A DNA stretch of 64,000 nt from Legionella beliardensis (GTDB lineage: Bacteria; Pseudomonadota; Gammaproteobacteria; Legionellales; Legionellaceae): NCBI RefSeq assembly GCF_900452395.1, contig NZ_UGNV01000001.1:1079501-1143500 (forward strand). The letters are read 5' to 3'. The notes beneath the pieces were generated by a model, which was given only the letters and a program-made list of their open reading frames with translations, did no database searches and had not been told where the DNA came from. Shown in pieces: positions 43,054 through 51,700 of this stretch (positions are counted from its first letter, which is position 1; each line of letters opens with the position of its first letter). Both the position numbers and the translations under genes were made by a program.

Positions 43054-43745
43054 ATGAATTCAGAAAACATAATTTCTGTAGATACAGAAGTTTTAAAAAG
43101 CTCAGTAGAAAAATTTGTAGAAAATGTTACTAAGCCGGCTTTCGGCATTGTCACTAAAAAAGAACTAGAATTTATAATTTTCGAATTTATGAATGATATC
43201 AAGGACTATTAATAGTCCTCTTCAACATTTGGTTTAATGACTGAGCTTGGTATAACGAAAGCAAGGGCATCACGACTACTTTATGATTACGAAGTAAGAA
43301 AATTCAAAGATATAGATCCTGATCAAAAAATTAAAGCGGCTTTGTCAAAGGCAACATTTGCAAAAGATGGTGATTACTTCGTATTAGAAATAGAAAGTAA
43401 TTTATTACAAGCTTTTCTTAGAGAAAAATTAAAGAATTTAGACCATATTTCTGATGGCTCTTTCAGTCAATCAATTGTAAGAATAAACCTAGATGCTGTT
43501 GCATCATTAATTTCTGAATATATCCCTGATAAAGAAAAAGATAGAATAAAACAAGCATTAACCAAAGCTGGCGCGCCTGATAATTCACTTAAGGAGTATT
43601 AAAGTCTATTTTAAAAACATCAAGCTCAAAAATTTTAGGTGGAAGTGCTGATCAATTAATAGAGAAATCAGCTGATCTGATAACAGATTTATGCTCTAAT
43701 ATTTTAGATAAAGATAGCTGGAAAAAATATCTTTACAATAAATGA
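43054..43745 (+). pseudogene. Decayed gene in three fragments
   Basis: A 52-codon frame (43054-43212) stops at TAATAG. The same frame then continues as a 121-codon frame (43237-43602) that reads like a helix-turn-helix continuation (TELGITKARASRLLYDYEVRKF). After a further frame change, a third piece (to 43745) contains ILGGSADQLIEKSADLITD. The three pieces together look like one protein of about 220 residues broken by stops and a single-base shift. I do not recognise its family. Confidence 0.5.
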
Positions 43746-43877
43746 ATTAAGGTGATTAATTTTATGGTGAGTATCTAACGGTATTAAAACTCTTTTAGAG
43801 GTAATTTAAAACCTAAGTAAGTTCATTAGAATTTTTACCTTAAAAATTAAGAAATAGTGTTAGTTGTATATTAAATT

Positions 43878-43898
43878 AAACCCCTTAAACAGGGGCTT
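43878..43898 (-). terminator. Hairpin downstream of ardA
   Basis: CCCC at 43881 pairs with GGGG at 43892, extended by flanking A-T pairs. It lies about 100 bases past the ardA stop in the direction of transcription. The T-run is weak. Nothing else is visible in 43746-43997. Confidence 0.45.
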
Positions 43899-43997
43899 AA
43901 TACCTTGAAAAAATATGTATCTCACCATTCGCTTCAACCGAACAATAATCACTAAGAAACAAATCACGAGCAAACGCTTCGCAATCGAAATAACTAA

Positions 43998-44402
43998 TTA
44001 ATTATCCGGTATTGCATGGCTATAGCATTCTTCCAAAATATGCCAGGCAAAATCAATTTCAGAATCGTAACAACCTACATAATCATCAGTCATCATGGTT
44101 TGAGCTTCTTTAAAACCAACATCTGCAATGAGTGCTTGTCCTAACTCACCATAAGTAGCTATAAAGTCAGCACATTGAGTGATGGTTTCTAAGTCTTCAT
44201 ACTCACTGAGATTGATGTTGCCAAAACCTTCATAATCATGAATCGTATAGTCGCCAACGTCCTCTGTCATGCTTTGAGCTAACATTGTTTGGATTTCTTC
44301 ACTTATCTCGTCTGTACCTTGATTAGCGTTAATCCAAGTGCCATGTAAAATGCCATGGTTATAAGAAGCCAGGCATGCCACATAAATGCTTGGGGTAAGC
44401 AT
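43998..44402 (-). CDS. ardA: ArdA-like antirestriction protein
   Basis: The 134-residue protein begins TPSIYVACLASYNHGILHGTWI and contains YTIHDYEGFGNINLSEYED, both hallmarks of ArdA DNA mimics that inhibit type I restriction enzymes. It is acidic, as the family is. It is shorter than typical ArdA (about 165 residues), so the C-terminal domain may be reduced. AGGAG lies seven bases before the ATG. It follows ssb, a usual pairing in conjugative elements. Confidence 0.85.
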   Translation of the reverse strand: MLTPSIYVACLASYNHGILHGTWINANQGTDEISEEIQTMLAQSMTEDVGDYTIHDYEGFGNINLSEYEDLETITQCADFIATYGELGQALIADVGFKEAQTMMTDDYVGCYDSEIDFAWHILEECYSHAIPDN

Positions 44403-44468
44403 TATTTTCTCCTTAAATAAAAGATGCCTGAGCAAACTAAGTAGATAGCTTGCTCATGACTTAGAAGG

Positions 44469-44894
44469 TTAAAAGGGGACATTTGTTGTAGATGCGTTTT
44501 CTTGTAATATTTCGCGCATTGCTAACATGTGTTGCTCAGCTAAGGCAGTTGTCTTTTGACTAGCTTTGGCTTGCCCTAACAACTGAATATTACTCACCAC
44601 AATACTAATGGAGTGGCGGTTATTACCGTCTTCATCAGTCCAGGGATTAGAGCGAAGTTTGCCTTCGATAAAGACCAAACTTCCTTTCTGTAAATACTCA
44701 ATAACTTTAGTTAAAATGCCAAAAAAGACAAGCTGGTGCCATTCAGCGCGAGTATGCCATTCCTCTTTAATTTTGAATGATTCATTCGTGGCAAGAGTCG
44801 CGGTTACAAATGTTTGTCCACTTTTACTAGTGATGACTTTAGGCTCTGTACCTAAATGACCAATGAGTTGAATGCGATTTAAAAAAGCAGTCAT
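44469..44894 (-). CDS. ssb: Single-stranded DNA-binding protein
   Basis: The 141-residue protein has the OB-fold signatures of SSB: NRIQLIGHLGTEPKV at the start, ATNESFKIKEEWHTRAEWHQLVFFG in the middle and VFIEGKLRSNPWTDEDGNNRHS. It lacks the acidic D-x-D-x-P-F tip of chromosomal SSB, although it ends in NVPF. Such copies on conjugative elements protect incoming single strands. The ATG follows AGGAG. Confidence 0.9.
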   Translation of the reverse strand: MTAFLNRIQLIGHLGTEPKVITSKSGQTFVTATLATNESFKIKEEWHTRAEWHQLVFFGILTKVIEYLQKGSLVFIEGKLRSNPWTDEDGNNRHSISIVVSNIQLLGQAKASQKTTALAEQHMLAMREILQENASTTNVPF

Positions 44895-44985
44895 TATGTT
44901 CTCCTATTTTTTAATAAAAAGCACAACAGGAAAACTTCCGCAGCAGACAGTTGTTTTTCTGTAGTGCGGATAGACAGTGATTCAA

Positions 44986-45153
44986 TCAATGGTAAGCAGG
45001 CACAGATTGTTTGAAGTCAGAGAGAATGAGGTCAAGCTGTTTAATTTCTGCTAAAGACCACTGCTCACGAAATTGGCGCAGGGTATTCTAACAATAAATT
45101 AATTCAGCCAGTAAATGCTCAATCTCTCGTTCAACAGAATTTGCAGGTTGCAT
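44986..45153 (-). pseudogene. Small gene interrupted by an amber codon
   Basis: A 55-codon frame begins with ATG at 45153 preceded by AAGGAG. It is broken by TAG at 45088-45090 after 21 codons (MQPANSVEREIEHLLAELIYC), then continues to TGA at 44986. The intact product would be a helical protein of unknown family. It is the first gene after hammerhead B and precedes ssb. Confidence 0.5.
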
Positions 45154-45354
45154 GGTATCGCTCCTTTGATACAAAGGAATTGGTTTCCCAAAAGGGAAAG
45201 AGTCAATCCCTTTTGGTTATGCAATGAAAAACCTCACCGATTCATCGGTTGATTTTGCCAAGTTATTAATGAAATTAGGCGTAAGCCTTCCTAGAGTGTA
45301 AGTACTTAAACTTAATCCATGAGTTAAATCCTACAAACGCAGCATTTAACTATA

Positions 45355-45398
45355 TTCCCGACTAAACGTTCTGCCATAAATTAGGGAAGAAGATGGCA
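45355..45398 (-). ncRNA. Conserved hairpin and possible pseudoknot 3' of ribozyme B
   Basis: The minus strand has TGCCAT pairing with ATGGCA, a loop with TTCCCTAATTT, then ACGTTTAGTCGGGAA, whose GGGAA can pair with TTCCC. Stem bases differ from the copy at 38009-38054 but pairing is kept, while loop and tail are conserved. Confidence 0.55.
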
Positions 45399-45402
45399 TT
45401 AT

Positions 45403-45455
45403 CACAAGACTAGGAAACCTAGTTTCACCAGAATTTCACTGGCTTATCAGCTGTG
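45403..45455 (-). ncRNA. Hammerhead-like ribozyme (B), core variant
   Basis: The minus strand reads CACAG, CTGATAA, GCCAG-TGAAATT-CTGGT (stem II), GAA, ACTAGG-TTT-CCTAGT (stem III, six perfect pairs), C, TTGTG (stem I, five pairs). The order and spacing match ribozyme A. The core has A in place of invariant G8, and stem II closes with G-U, so activity is probably low or lost. Predicted cleavage would be between 45408 and 45407. It lies in the leader of the small-gene/ssb/ardA unit. Confidence 0.68.
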
Positions 45456-45869
45456 TCAATTTCATTCTAACAAGCAAAAAAAGAAAAGCAATGGGGGTGT
45501 TCTGGTTGTACCTAAATATACCTATTTGATACTCAAAATTTTTTAAAAGCTCTAGCCAAGGTAACTTTTATATGCTGAAAAACATAAAGTGTATTGTGGT
45601 TAGTTAGTACTTATGTGCAGTACGTTTAGATTTAAGTTTTTACAAGGACTTAATCAGAAATTACTGCACATAATATCCATACTTTCCACTAGACAATCAT
45701 AGTAGCTGCAGGTATTTTAATGAGAGAGATAGTTATAGAGCAAGATACTTATAAAAATAAGGATAGAATTTTGACGAATTAAGTCATGATTTATGCCAAA
45801 TCCAGAATTGCAATGCTATGCGATATTACTTTAATCTTAATATGGAAGTTAGTAAAACTATTAGGAAAA

Positions 45870-47204
45870 TCATTCAGATGCACTAGAGTTTAAGTTAGAC
45901 GAGAAAAACAATTTATATATTAAAAGCATAAAAATACCCGTTAAGGCACAAAAAATACTCGCTAATAGTATACCTAATCGAGCTGAATTAATAAGATTGT
46001 TATTGAATGCTAAATTCGCGATGAAGATAGCCATTGTAAATCCAATACCAGTTAATACACTACTACAAGCTAACAATACCCAATTAAGGTCGCTAGGTCT
46101 CTTTGCTAACCCAAGCAATTCAGCAATAAAACTAAAACTAAAGACCCCTATAGGTTTTCCCAGGATAAATCCCAAAAATACAGCAAGGGTAACTTTATTA
46201 GTAAAATCGGAAAAAGATATTACTACTCCTGCATTAGCTAGCGCAAATAGGGGCAAAATTAGATACCCAATCCAGGGGTGCAAGAGAATTTCAAGTCGCT
46301 CAACTGGAGAAAGGGTTTCACGAGCCGCTACTTCAGCCATGTGTAATGCCTTGCGATCATCTGTATCTCCACTCCAATGCTCTCCTGGTGGATAAGAAAC
46401 CACATGCTCTAAAATTTTATGTAACCGTTTATCACTTATCCAGGCTCCAGTAGGAGTCATTAATCCAAGAATAACGCCAGTAATAGTGGGATGAATACCT
46501 GATGCATCTATTGAAACCCATATTAGAGCTCCAATAAAAAAAAATATAACTATACTGCGAATTCCTAATTTTCTCATGATGTACACGAGAATAAACCCTA
46601 TTAATGATGTAGCAAGAGCTGGCCAAGTAATTCCATTATTATAACCAATAGCTACAACTAAGATTGCGCCAATATCATCAATAATGGCTAATGACAACAT
46701 GAATATCCGAAGGCTTTGAGGAATATGTTTACCAAATAAAGCCAAGCATCCAATCACAAAGGCAGTATCTGTTGCCATAACAATACCCCACCCATTCTGC
46801 CCAGACTCGCCTGCTTGAAGTAAGAGGTAAAATAAAGCAGGTACAATCATCCCACCCAAGGCCGCAATAATAGGAAGAGCCGCTATTTTAGGCTCACGCA
46901 ACTCGCCAAAGACCAATTCTCGCTTTAACTCTAAAGACACAAAAAAGAAAAATAAAGTCATTAATCCATCATTTATCCAGCTATGAATTGAACGAGAAAA
47001 TTCAATATTTCCCACGTGAAAGCCTAAGGAGATATCCCAAATAGATAAAAAAAATTTTGACCAAGGCGAGTTTGCCAATATTATTGATATAAAAGCCGAT
47101 AGTAATAATAAACTAGCTGTGCTTGTTTCAATACGAATAAATCGATCTAAGGGTTTAGATAACCAATGTATAGACTCCTTAGGTAATTGTGGATTTAATG
47201 GCAC
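45870..47204 (-). CDS. nhaA: Na+/H+ antiporter NhaA
   Basis: The 444-residue membrane protein carries the NhaA signatures: NDGLMTLFFFFVSLELKREL, WGIVMATDTAFVIGCLALFG (equivalent of D133) and FMLSLAIIDDIGAI (the D163/D164 pair that binds Na+ or H+). About twelve helices are visible. It exports sodium in exchange for protons and supports pH and salt tolerance. It is alone in its unit and probably chromosomal. Confidence 0.95.
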   Translation of the reverse strand: MPLNPQLPKESIHWLSKPLDRFIRIETSTASLLLLSAFISIILANSPWSKFFLSIWDISLGFHVGNIEFSRSIHSWINDGLMTLFFFFVSLELKRELVFGELREPKIAALPIIAALGGMIVPALFYLLLQAGESGQNGWGIVMATDTAFVIGCLALFGKHIPQSLRIFMLSLAIIDDIGAILVVAIGYNNGITWPALATSLIGFILVYIMRKLGIRSIVIFFFIGALIWVSIDASGIHPTITGVILGLMTPTGAWISDKRLHKILEHVVSYPPGEHWSGDTDDRKALHMAEVAARETLSPVERLEILLHPWIGYLILPLFALANAGVVISFSDFTNKVTLAVFLGFILGKPIGVFSFSFIAELLGLAKRPSDLNWVLLACSSVLTGIGFTMAIFIANLAFNNNLINSARLGILLASIFCALTGIFMLLIYKLFFSSNLNSSASE

Positions 47205-47492
47205 TCAATTATCCTTTTCATTTATGATGCAATAAGTCTAGGCGTAATGCTTGAAGAAAATTTAATTTTTTACGGCTTTCAGAGTCAATAAGAGATATTG
47301 CGCGTGAAGTGCGTAAAATTCCTAATACATTGAATTAATTTACAGAATTCCTTTTTCTATGACAAGTTTATTTAATTCTATTATTTTGATTTCCACCTTC
47401 ATTATCCATAGCTTGTTTTGCTTCATTTTCTTGCGTTTGAATCGACTCTTCAGCCAGCGTAGCCTTGATGCAGCGCAGCGTAATCAAGGTTT
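47205..47492. other. Intergenic stretch ending in a REP palindrome
   Basis: No gene is supported between nhaA and the transposase gene. The right end holds the REP unit at 47463-47489. Confidence 0.5.
47463..47489. repeat. REP palindrome 1 (inverted orientation)
   Basis: A 27-bp stem-loop with arms CCTTGAT and ATCAAGG around a GC-rich centre (CAGCGCAGC). It matches the unit at 48085-48111 in inverted orientation, and the two flank the transposase gene. Confidence 0.75.
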
Positions 47493-48026
47493 CTACTCGC
47501 CAAAGCCAAGATTAGTACTAGGCTCAAATATCAAATCACCCCAATTTTTAGAAATAATCCCTTTCTTTACGTAATGATGAAACGAAGAATAAGGCCAGTG
47601 GTGTAGTGATTTAACTAAACCATGTTTAATAGGATTATAATGGATATAATTAACATGATTTATAAAATCTGCTTCATCTTTGATTGTATGTTCCCAAAAA
47701 CGGCGCTGCCACAGGCAAAATTCATTATGTTTTGTTTTAATTAGTGGTAAGCCTGATTTATGTAGGGATTTTGCAAACAGAGTTTTGATCTTTTTCCACC
47801 TTTGTGAGTAATCTGAATCGCCTATGGGTAGTTGCCAAATCATGTGAAGATGTTCAGGTAAAATGACATAAGCTTTTATTTGAAAGAACTGCTCTGTTCT
47901 CACTTTACCAATTGCTTCTCTAAGTAAATGAATATTCTCAACTAGTAAATTTGATTTCCTATCTTGCAAGGTTACAGTAAAGAAAAATACGCCTCCAGGA
48001 GCAGTACTTCTGCGATAATTTACCAT
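47493..48026 (-). CDS. REP-associated tyrosine transposase (RAYT, Y1_Tnp)
   Basis: The 177-residue protein begins MVNYRRSTAPGGVFFFTVTL, typical of RAYTs. It has the HUH motif in LPEHLHMIWQLP (about 59-70) and the catalytic tyrosine in HVNYIHYNPIKHGLV (about 137-151). These single-strand nucleases act on REP palindromes and can move them. The internal ATG at 48026 matches family length better than 48056. REP units lie on both sides. Confidence 0.9.
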   Translation of the reverse strand: MVNYRRSTAPGGVFFFTVTLQDRKSNLLVENIHLLREAIGKVRTEQFFQIKAYVILPEHLHMIWQLPIGDSDYSQRWKKIKTLFAKSLHKSGLPLIKTKHNEFCLWQRRFWEHTIKDEADFINHVNYIHYNPIKHGLVKSLHHWPYSSFHHYVKKGIISKNWGDLIFEPSTNLGFGE

Positions 48027-48084
48027 TTTGACTTCTTTGCTGGTTGGACGAGTCAATAATAATTTAAAGATTGAAATAAATAAA

Positions 48085-48111
48085 CCTTGATTACGCTGCG
48101 CTGCATCAAGG
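48085..48111. repeat. REP palindrome 2
   Basis: CCTTGATTACGCTGCGCTGCATCAAGG, given here by its arms CCTTGAT and ATCAAGG, lies just upstream of the transposase gene. It is preceded by AAAGATTGAAATAAATAAA, a leader shared with unit 3. Confidence 0.75.
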
Positions 48112-48128
48112 CTACGTAATGATTAGAG

Positions 48129-48734
48129 TTATTTAGAACCCTTGATGAAAGAATAAATCGATCCAATTAAAAAATGTACTAGAGTTAACGCACCAAATAA
48201 TAGCCATATGGTTTCAATGCTTTCAATATATAAAAAGGAAAGGTAGCGCGGATAAAAGGATATAAAAGCAAATAGAGTGAAAGTTAGTATGGCGAAAATA
48301 TTAGTGTATCGCTTATGATTGGTAAGTAATAATTTACATAGGAGAGAATAAACAAAGGCAAAAATTAAGCCATATACCCAGGATATATAAATAATAACTG
48401 GCCAACAACCTTTTACATCACTATTGGTGTAATTAAATATTAAAGACACGAGTGTTGCCAATAAATAACTGTAACTGATTATTAATAAATCTCGTGAAAA
48501 CTCATCTTGCTGCGATAAGTTAGAAGCTGGATTATCTAGAAGCTTTCTCTTTGAGAACAAAGTAGCCATGTAAGCTAATATTAAAGGGCTTACTGTTAAT
48601 AAACCTTCTATTTTATTGGCTAAACTGATATTCATTAAGATAGGAATAGCTAAAAAGGCTATTAATAAGATGAATGAAAAGAGTAAAGATAATTTTTTAG
48701 CTCTAAGATCGGATTTTTCATTGATTTTTAACAT
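48129..48734 (-). CDS. Multi-pass membrane protein, paralogue of the 26752 gene
   Basis: The 201-residue product has six membrane helices. Its central part (R-D-L-L-I-I-S-Y-S-Y-L-L-A, S-L-I-F, G-C-W-P, Y-T-N) aligns with the ICE1 protein at 26752-27309, and a degenerate third copy lies at 51297-51446. Function is unknown. The ATG at 48734 is preferred over the TTG at 48755; neither has a strong ribosome site. A secreted protein gene lies nearby on the other strand. Confidence 0.6.
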   Translation of the reverse strand: MLKINEKSDLRAKKLSLLFSFILLIAFLAIPILMNISLANKIEGLLTVSPLILAYMATLFSKRKLLDNPASNLSQQDEFSRDLLIISYSYLLATLVSLIFNYTNSDVKGCWPVIIYISWVYGLIFAFVYSLLCKLLLTNHKRYTNIFAILTFTLFAFISFYPRYLSFLYIESIETIWLLFGALTLVHFLIGSIYSFIKGSK

Positions 48735-48880
48735 AAGTAATTTTAGCTTATACAATAGAGCATCTGCCTAATTTAACAGTAATATTTATCCCAATAAATA
48801 TTTTTACTAAGTGATTCGAATGAATTGTTAATTTATAGATGCTTGCCCAATGAATAGATTGAAAGATTGAAATAAATAAA

Positions 48881-48907
48881 CCTTGATTACGCTTTGCTGC
48901 ATCAAGG
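48881..48907. repeat. REP palindrome 3, truncating a MaoC gene
   Basis: A variant of the REP unit with GCTTTGCTGC in the centre, preceded by the same AAAGATTGAAATAAATAAA leader as unit 2. It abuts the start of the MaoC-like fragment, which lacks its 5' part. Confidence 0.75.
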
Positions 48908-49129
48908 CTACGCTTGCTAGGTTGGGATAAAGTTAAGTTGTTAGCACCTGTATTTATTGGTGATACTTTATATGCTGAAACAACTATATTAGAAAAAAGA
49001 GAATCTAACTCTAGGCCTAGTCAAGGAATTATAAAGGTTGAAATAATAGGATATACCCAAAATAAACAGGCTGTAATCTCTTTTGAGAGAAATATTCTCA
49101 TTCCTAAGCCGCTTATAAATAGGGGTTAA
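48908..49129 (+). pseudogene. MaoC-like dehydratase, C-terminal fragment
   Basis: The 71 codons after the REP unit encode GWDKVKLLAPVFIGDTLYAETTILEKRES and later SFERNILIPKP, the C-terminal half of a MaoC/hot-dog-fold dehydratase. The N-terminal half with the active-site aspartate and histidine is absent. The boundary coincides with REP unit 3, so insertion or a REP-linked deletion removed it. Confidence 0.7.
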
Positions 49130-49197
49130 AAGTAAATTTACGAAAATTAATAATGCTAAGATTAATTGATGGAATCGAAATTAAAATAAAAAATAAT

Positions 49198-49947
49198 ATG
49201 AAGAAAATAATAATTGCATTAAGCCTTATACCTATAGTCACATTTGCTATCACAAATGAGCAAAAAGAAGCAATGTTAAAGGCTAGTATTGAAGTGCTCA
49301 AAAAGCAGGGCCTAGTCACACCTAATTCTGGTGTTCAGGTTTTGTCAAGGCAGGAACTAATGTCATCTGATTGGCAGAAGAAAAAAGAATTAGAGCAGCC
49401 ACATCAATTAAAAACTAAAGGTTATATTCACGAAACGTCTAATCGTGCTTATGAGCTATTACACTTCCAAGAAGTTATTAAGCGTAATAAAGCAATAGAA
49501 GCAAAAATGCATAGACCTGATGAATCACATATGCGACATCATGTAGATGATATGCTTATGGCTTACCAATATGTTGGCGTTCCTCAAAGTGAAATGACAG
49601 AATTCATTGGTATAGCGCCTGCTGGAACTTATGTTAAAGAACCTGCGATGGGTTGGTCAGGCGCAGTTGAGTTTTTCAAAACTAGTTTTGGAACCTGTGC
49701 TTATATTGAGAATAATCTAACTATTTCTCATGGTGCGGTTCGAGTAGCTGAAGAGGATGCAACTTCTGATGTTAATGGCAAAGTAACTCTGGTTGATGTA
49801 AGAGGCAATGAAAATTCAGGTTTCTTGTATCAAGTTGAATGGTTTGATAATAATTTTATTCGTACTTTAGAATGTGCTAATGAAAAATATTCGCCAGATA
49901 TAACAAAGGCAGTAATAGAGCTTGCCATACGAACTGATAAAGCTTAA
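49198..49947 (+). CDS. Secreted protein of unknown function
   Basis: The 249-residue product has a signal peptide (MKKIIIALSLIPIVTFA). The mature part is charged and helical for the first 110 residues and then more beta-rich (APAGTYVKEPAMGWSGAVEFFKTSFGTCAYIENN). I do not recognise the family; the pattern is of the small periplasmic or secreted proteins common in Legionella. I choose the ATG at 49198 because the signal peptide starts there, although no ribosome site is evident. Confidence 0.65.
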   Translation: MKKIIIALSLIPIVTFAITNEQKEAMLKASIEVLKKQGLVTPNSGVQVLSRQELMSSDWQKKKELEQPHQLKTKGYIHETSNRAYELLHFQEVIKRNKAIEAKMHRPDESHMRHHVDDMLMAYQYVGVPQSEMTEFIGIAPAGTYVKEPAMGWSGAVEFFKTSFGTCAYIENNLTISHGAVRVAEEDATSDVNGKVTLVDVRGNENSGFLYQVEWFDNNFIRTLECANEKYSPDITKAVIELAIRTDKA

Positions 49948-49955
49948 TTAATAGA

Positions 49956-50229
49956 AAGCGTAGGTCGGGCGCTTCGCCCATAGCCGTCAGGCTAAGCAAA
50001 TAGTTCTTTTAGAACCATAGAAAATAATATGTTTAGAATACTGACGGCTTCGCAGCAGAGGTAAGTTTGGGCACTTTTTGGAACGAAGGTGTGCATGGAT
50101 GCACAACATCGAGCCGCATGGATGGTTTCGGCGCTTCCAAAAAGGGACCAAATTTATCTCTGCCTGCCTCAATCTTGACTCTTGGACGCTTAGCCTGACG
50201 GCCATGGGCGATGCGCCCGACCTACGCTT
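49956..50229. repeat. Palindromic element with 42-bp terminal inverted repeats
   Basis: AAGCGTAGGTCGGGCGC... at 49956-49997 is the inverted counterpart of 50188-50229, with two mismatches in 42 bp. An inner inverted repeat (near 50061-50081 and 50135-50166) allows a long folded structure. No transposase is encoded. The flanks AGAAAGCG and CTTGCTAT give no clear target duplication. It resembles a MITE or a large REP-like element. Confidence 0.7.
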
Positions 50230-50243
50230 GCTATTTAATGTGT

Positions 50244-51149
50244 TTAGCTTATATTTTCCAGGTTTGTCCTATTCTCATCAACTAACATAGCAGATTCCTT
50301 AGGTTTGATGGTTTTGCCTTTTTTTAGTACCAGTAATTTATTTATCTCAACGCCTATAAATAATATTTGTGAGGAAAAATAAAACCAAATTAAAATAATA
50401 ATCACCGAACTGGCAGCGCCAAATATGGAGATTCGGCCGCTGTTGTTAATGTAGTAACTAACAATAAATTTCCCTAAGCTAAATAAAATGGCTGTAATAA
50501 AAGCGCCTATCCATACGTCCTTCCAGTCAAGGATAACGTCGGGTAATATTTTAAATAGCATGGCAAAAAGTACGGTAATGATGAGGAAAGAAACGACATA
50601 TTCTAGGCGCATGAAAAAGTATACATTGCCACCAAACATCTCAATAAGAAAACTACTCATCGCAGCAAGGGCGACACTTAGCACCATTGAAACTAACAGA
50701 AGAAGGGCAATACCCAAAACCATGCTAAAAGACAGGAAACGGTCTTTAATAACATTAAGCAATCCTCTGCCTGGTTTAGGCATTACGCCCCAAATTCGAT
50801 TTAATCCATTTTGCAGTTCCGCAAAAACTCTGGTGGTACCAAAAATTAGTAAAGCAATACCAATGAGCTGAGGCATCCTACTCTTACCAGCCTGTTGGCT
50901 ATTTTCTATCATGGTTTGAATTTGTAACGCAGCTTTTGCCCCTACCAAGTCAGAGGCATGCTCTAAAATACGGCCTTGTGCTGCAGCTTCGCCTAAGAAA
51001 AAACCAATAAGAACAATGCAGATAAGCAAGATTGGTGCAAGTGAAAAAACAGTATAGAAGGCTAATGCCGCTGACAAACTGGAGACCCGGTCTATACGCC
51101 AGAGTTTAACCAACTCTTTAATTGACTGCCAAACGTTTCTAATGTCCAT
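50244..51149 (-). CDS. YihY/BrkB-family membrane protein
   Basis: The 301-residue protein has six membrane helices and the YihY/virulence factor BrkB pattern: DRVSSLSAALAFYTVFSLAPILLI at the start, LQNGLNRIWGVMPKPGRG in the first loop and GAASSVIIILIWFYFSSQILFIGVEIN near the end. Members are inner-membrane proteins of unclear function, once annotated as ribonuclease BN. It is complete and looks chromosomal. Confidence 0.88.
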   Translation of the reverse strand: MDIRNVWQSIKELVKLWRIDRVSSLSAALAFYTVFSLAPILLICIVLIGFFLGEAAAQGRILEHASDLVGAKAALQIQTMIENSQQAGKSRMPQLIGIALLIFGTTRVFAELQNGLNRIWGVMPKPGRGLLNVIKDRFLSFSMVLGIALLLLVSMVLSVALAAMSSFLIEMFGGNVYFFMRLEYVVSFLIITVLFAMLFKILPDVILDWKDVWIGAFITAILFSLGKFIVSYYINNSGRISIFGAASSVIIILIWFYFSSQILFIGVEINKLLVLKKGKTIKPKESAMLVDENRTNLENIS

Positions 51150-51296
51150 ATTATAGATTCCATAGTAAATGAAACGAGGTTAGACCACTTTCAGCAAGCT
51201 ATCCTAATAAATCTACTTACTTCTAAGATCGACAATAATCGTATCGCTATTTTTAATATCTTAATTAATTATAAACTACTATATAGCAGCTCATGA

Positions 51297-51446
51297 TGAT
51301 GGAATTATTTAGGATGCTTTATAAAAAAATAAATTGATCCAATTAAAAAATTTACTAGGATTAACGCGCCAGATAATAGCCATATTGTTTTAATGCTTTC
51401 AATATATAAAAAGGAAATATAGCGAGGGTAGAAGGAAATGAAACCC
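51297..51446 (-). pseudogene. Remnant of a 48129-type membrane protein gene
   Basis: The segment matches 48129-48260 closely at DNA level (for example ATTAACGCGCCAGATAATAG against the intact copy) but breaks off where the dispersed repeat begins. Only the C-terminal coding part remains. Confidence 0.7.
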
Positions 51447-51448
51447 GG

Positions 51449-51490
51449 GTTCCGGTCCTTTGGACCTGCACCCAGGCTACATTTACTGCA
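51449..51490. repeat. Dispersed repeat copy 1
   Basis: CCGGTCCTTTGGACCTGCACC with flanking CCCGGGTT and CAGGCTAC resembles 63771-63813. The core CGGTCC...GGACC is palindromic. Confidence 0.5.
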
Positions 51491-51633
51491 TATCCTAGTA
51501 CCACCACCTTAGCCTGATTCTTAGGGGGTGCGTAGCGGATTAGCAGGCTCCATTATTTTATCAAACTTACTCTGTCAACAGGCAAGGGTAATATTTCTAT
51601 GCGCGCTAAGATGGTTGCAGCTATAGCAGCGAA

Positions 51634-51700
51634 AGGATAGTTCTTGATAATGAAATACAACAAAGGAGCTGCTTGTTCTTCAATGCTAGGATCAAATAAT
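51634..51700 (-). pseudogene. Fragment of a RhuM-Fic gene
   Basis: About 65 bases (AAAGGATAGTTCTTGATAAT onward) match 40085-40155 in the Fic domain of rhuM with few changes, then diverge. It shows that a second copy was once present outside element 2. Confidence 0.65.

Larger units (their letters stand above)
45154..45869. other. Non-coding leader with ribozyme B and hairpins
   Basis: No gene is supported in this 716-bp gap. It contains a 10-bp hairpin near 45188-45216 (CCAAAAGGGA with TCCCTTTTGG), a short palindrome ACCGAT...ATCGGT near 45237, the hammerhead-like motif with its flanking structure (45355-45455), and an AT-rich stretch (45480-45869) with no recognised features up to the end of nhaA. 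Confidence 0.6.
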
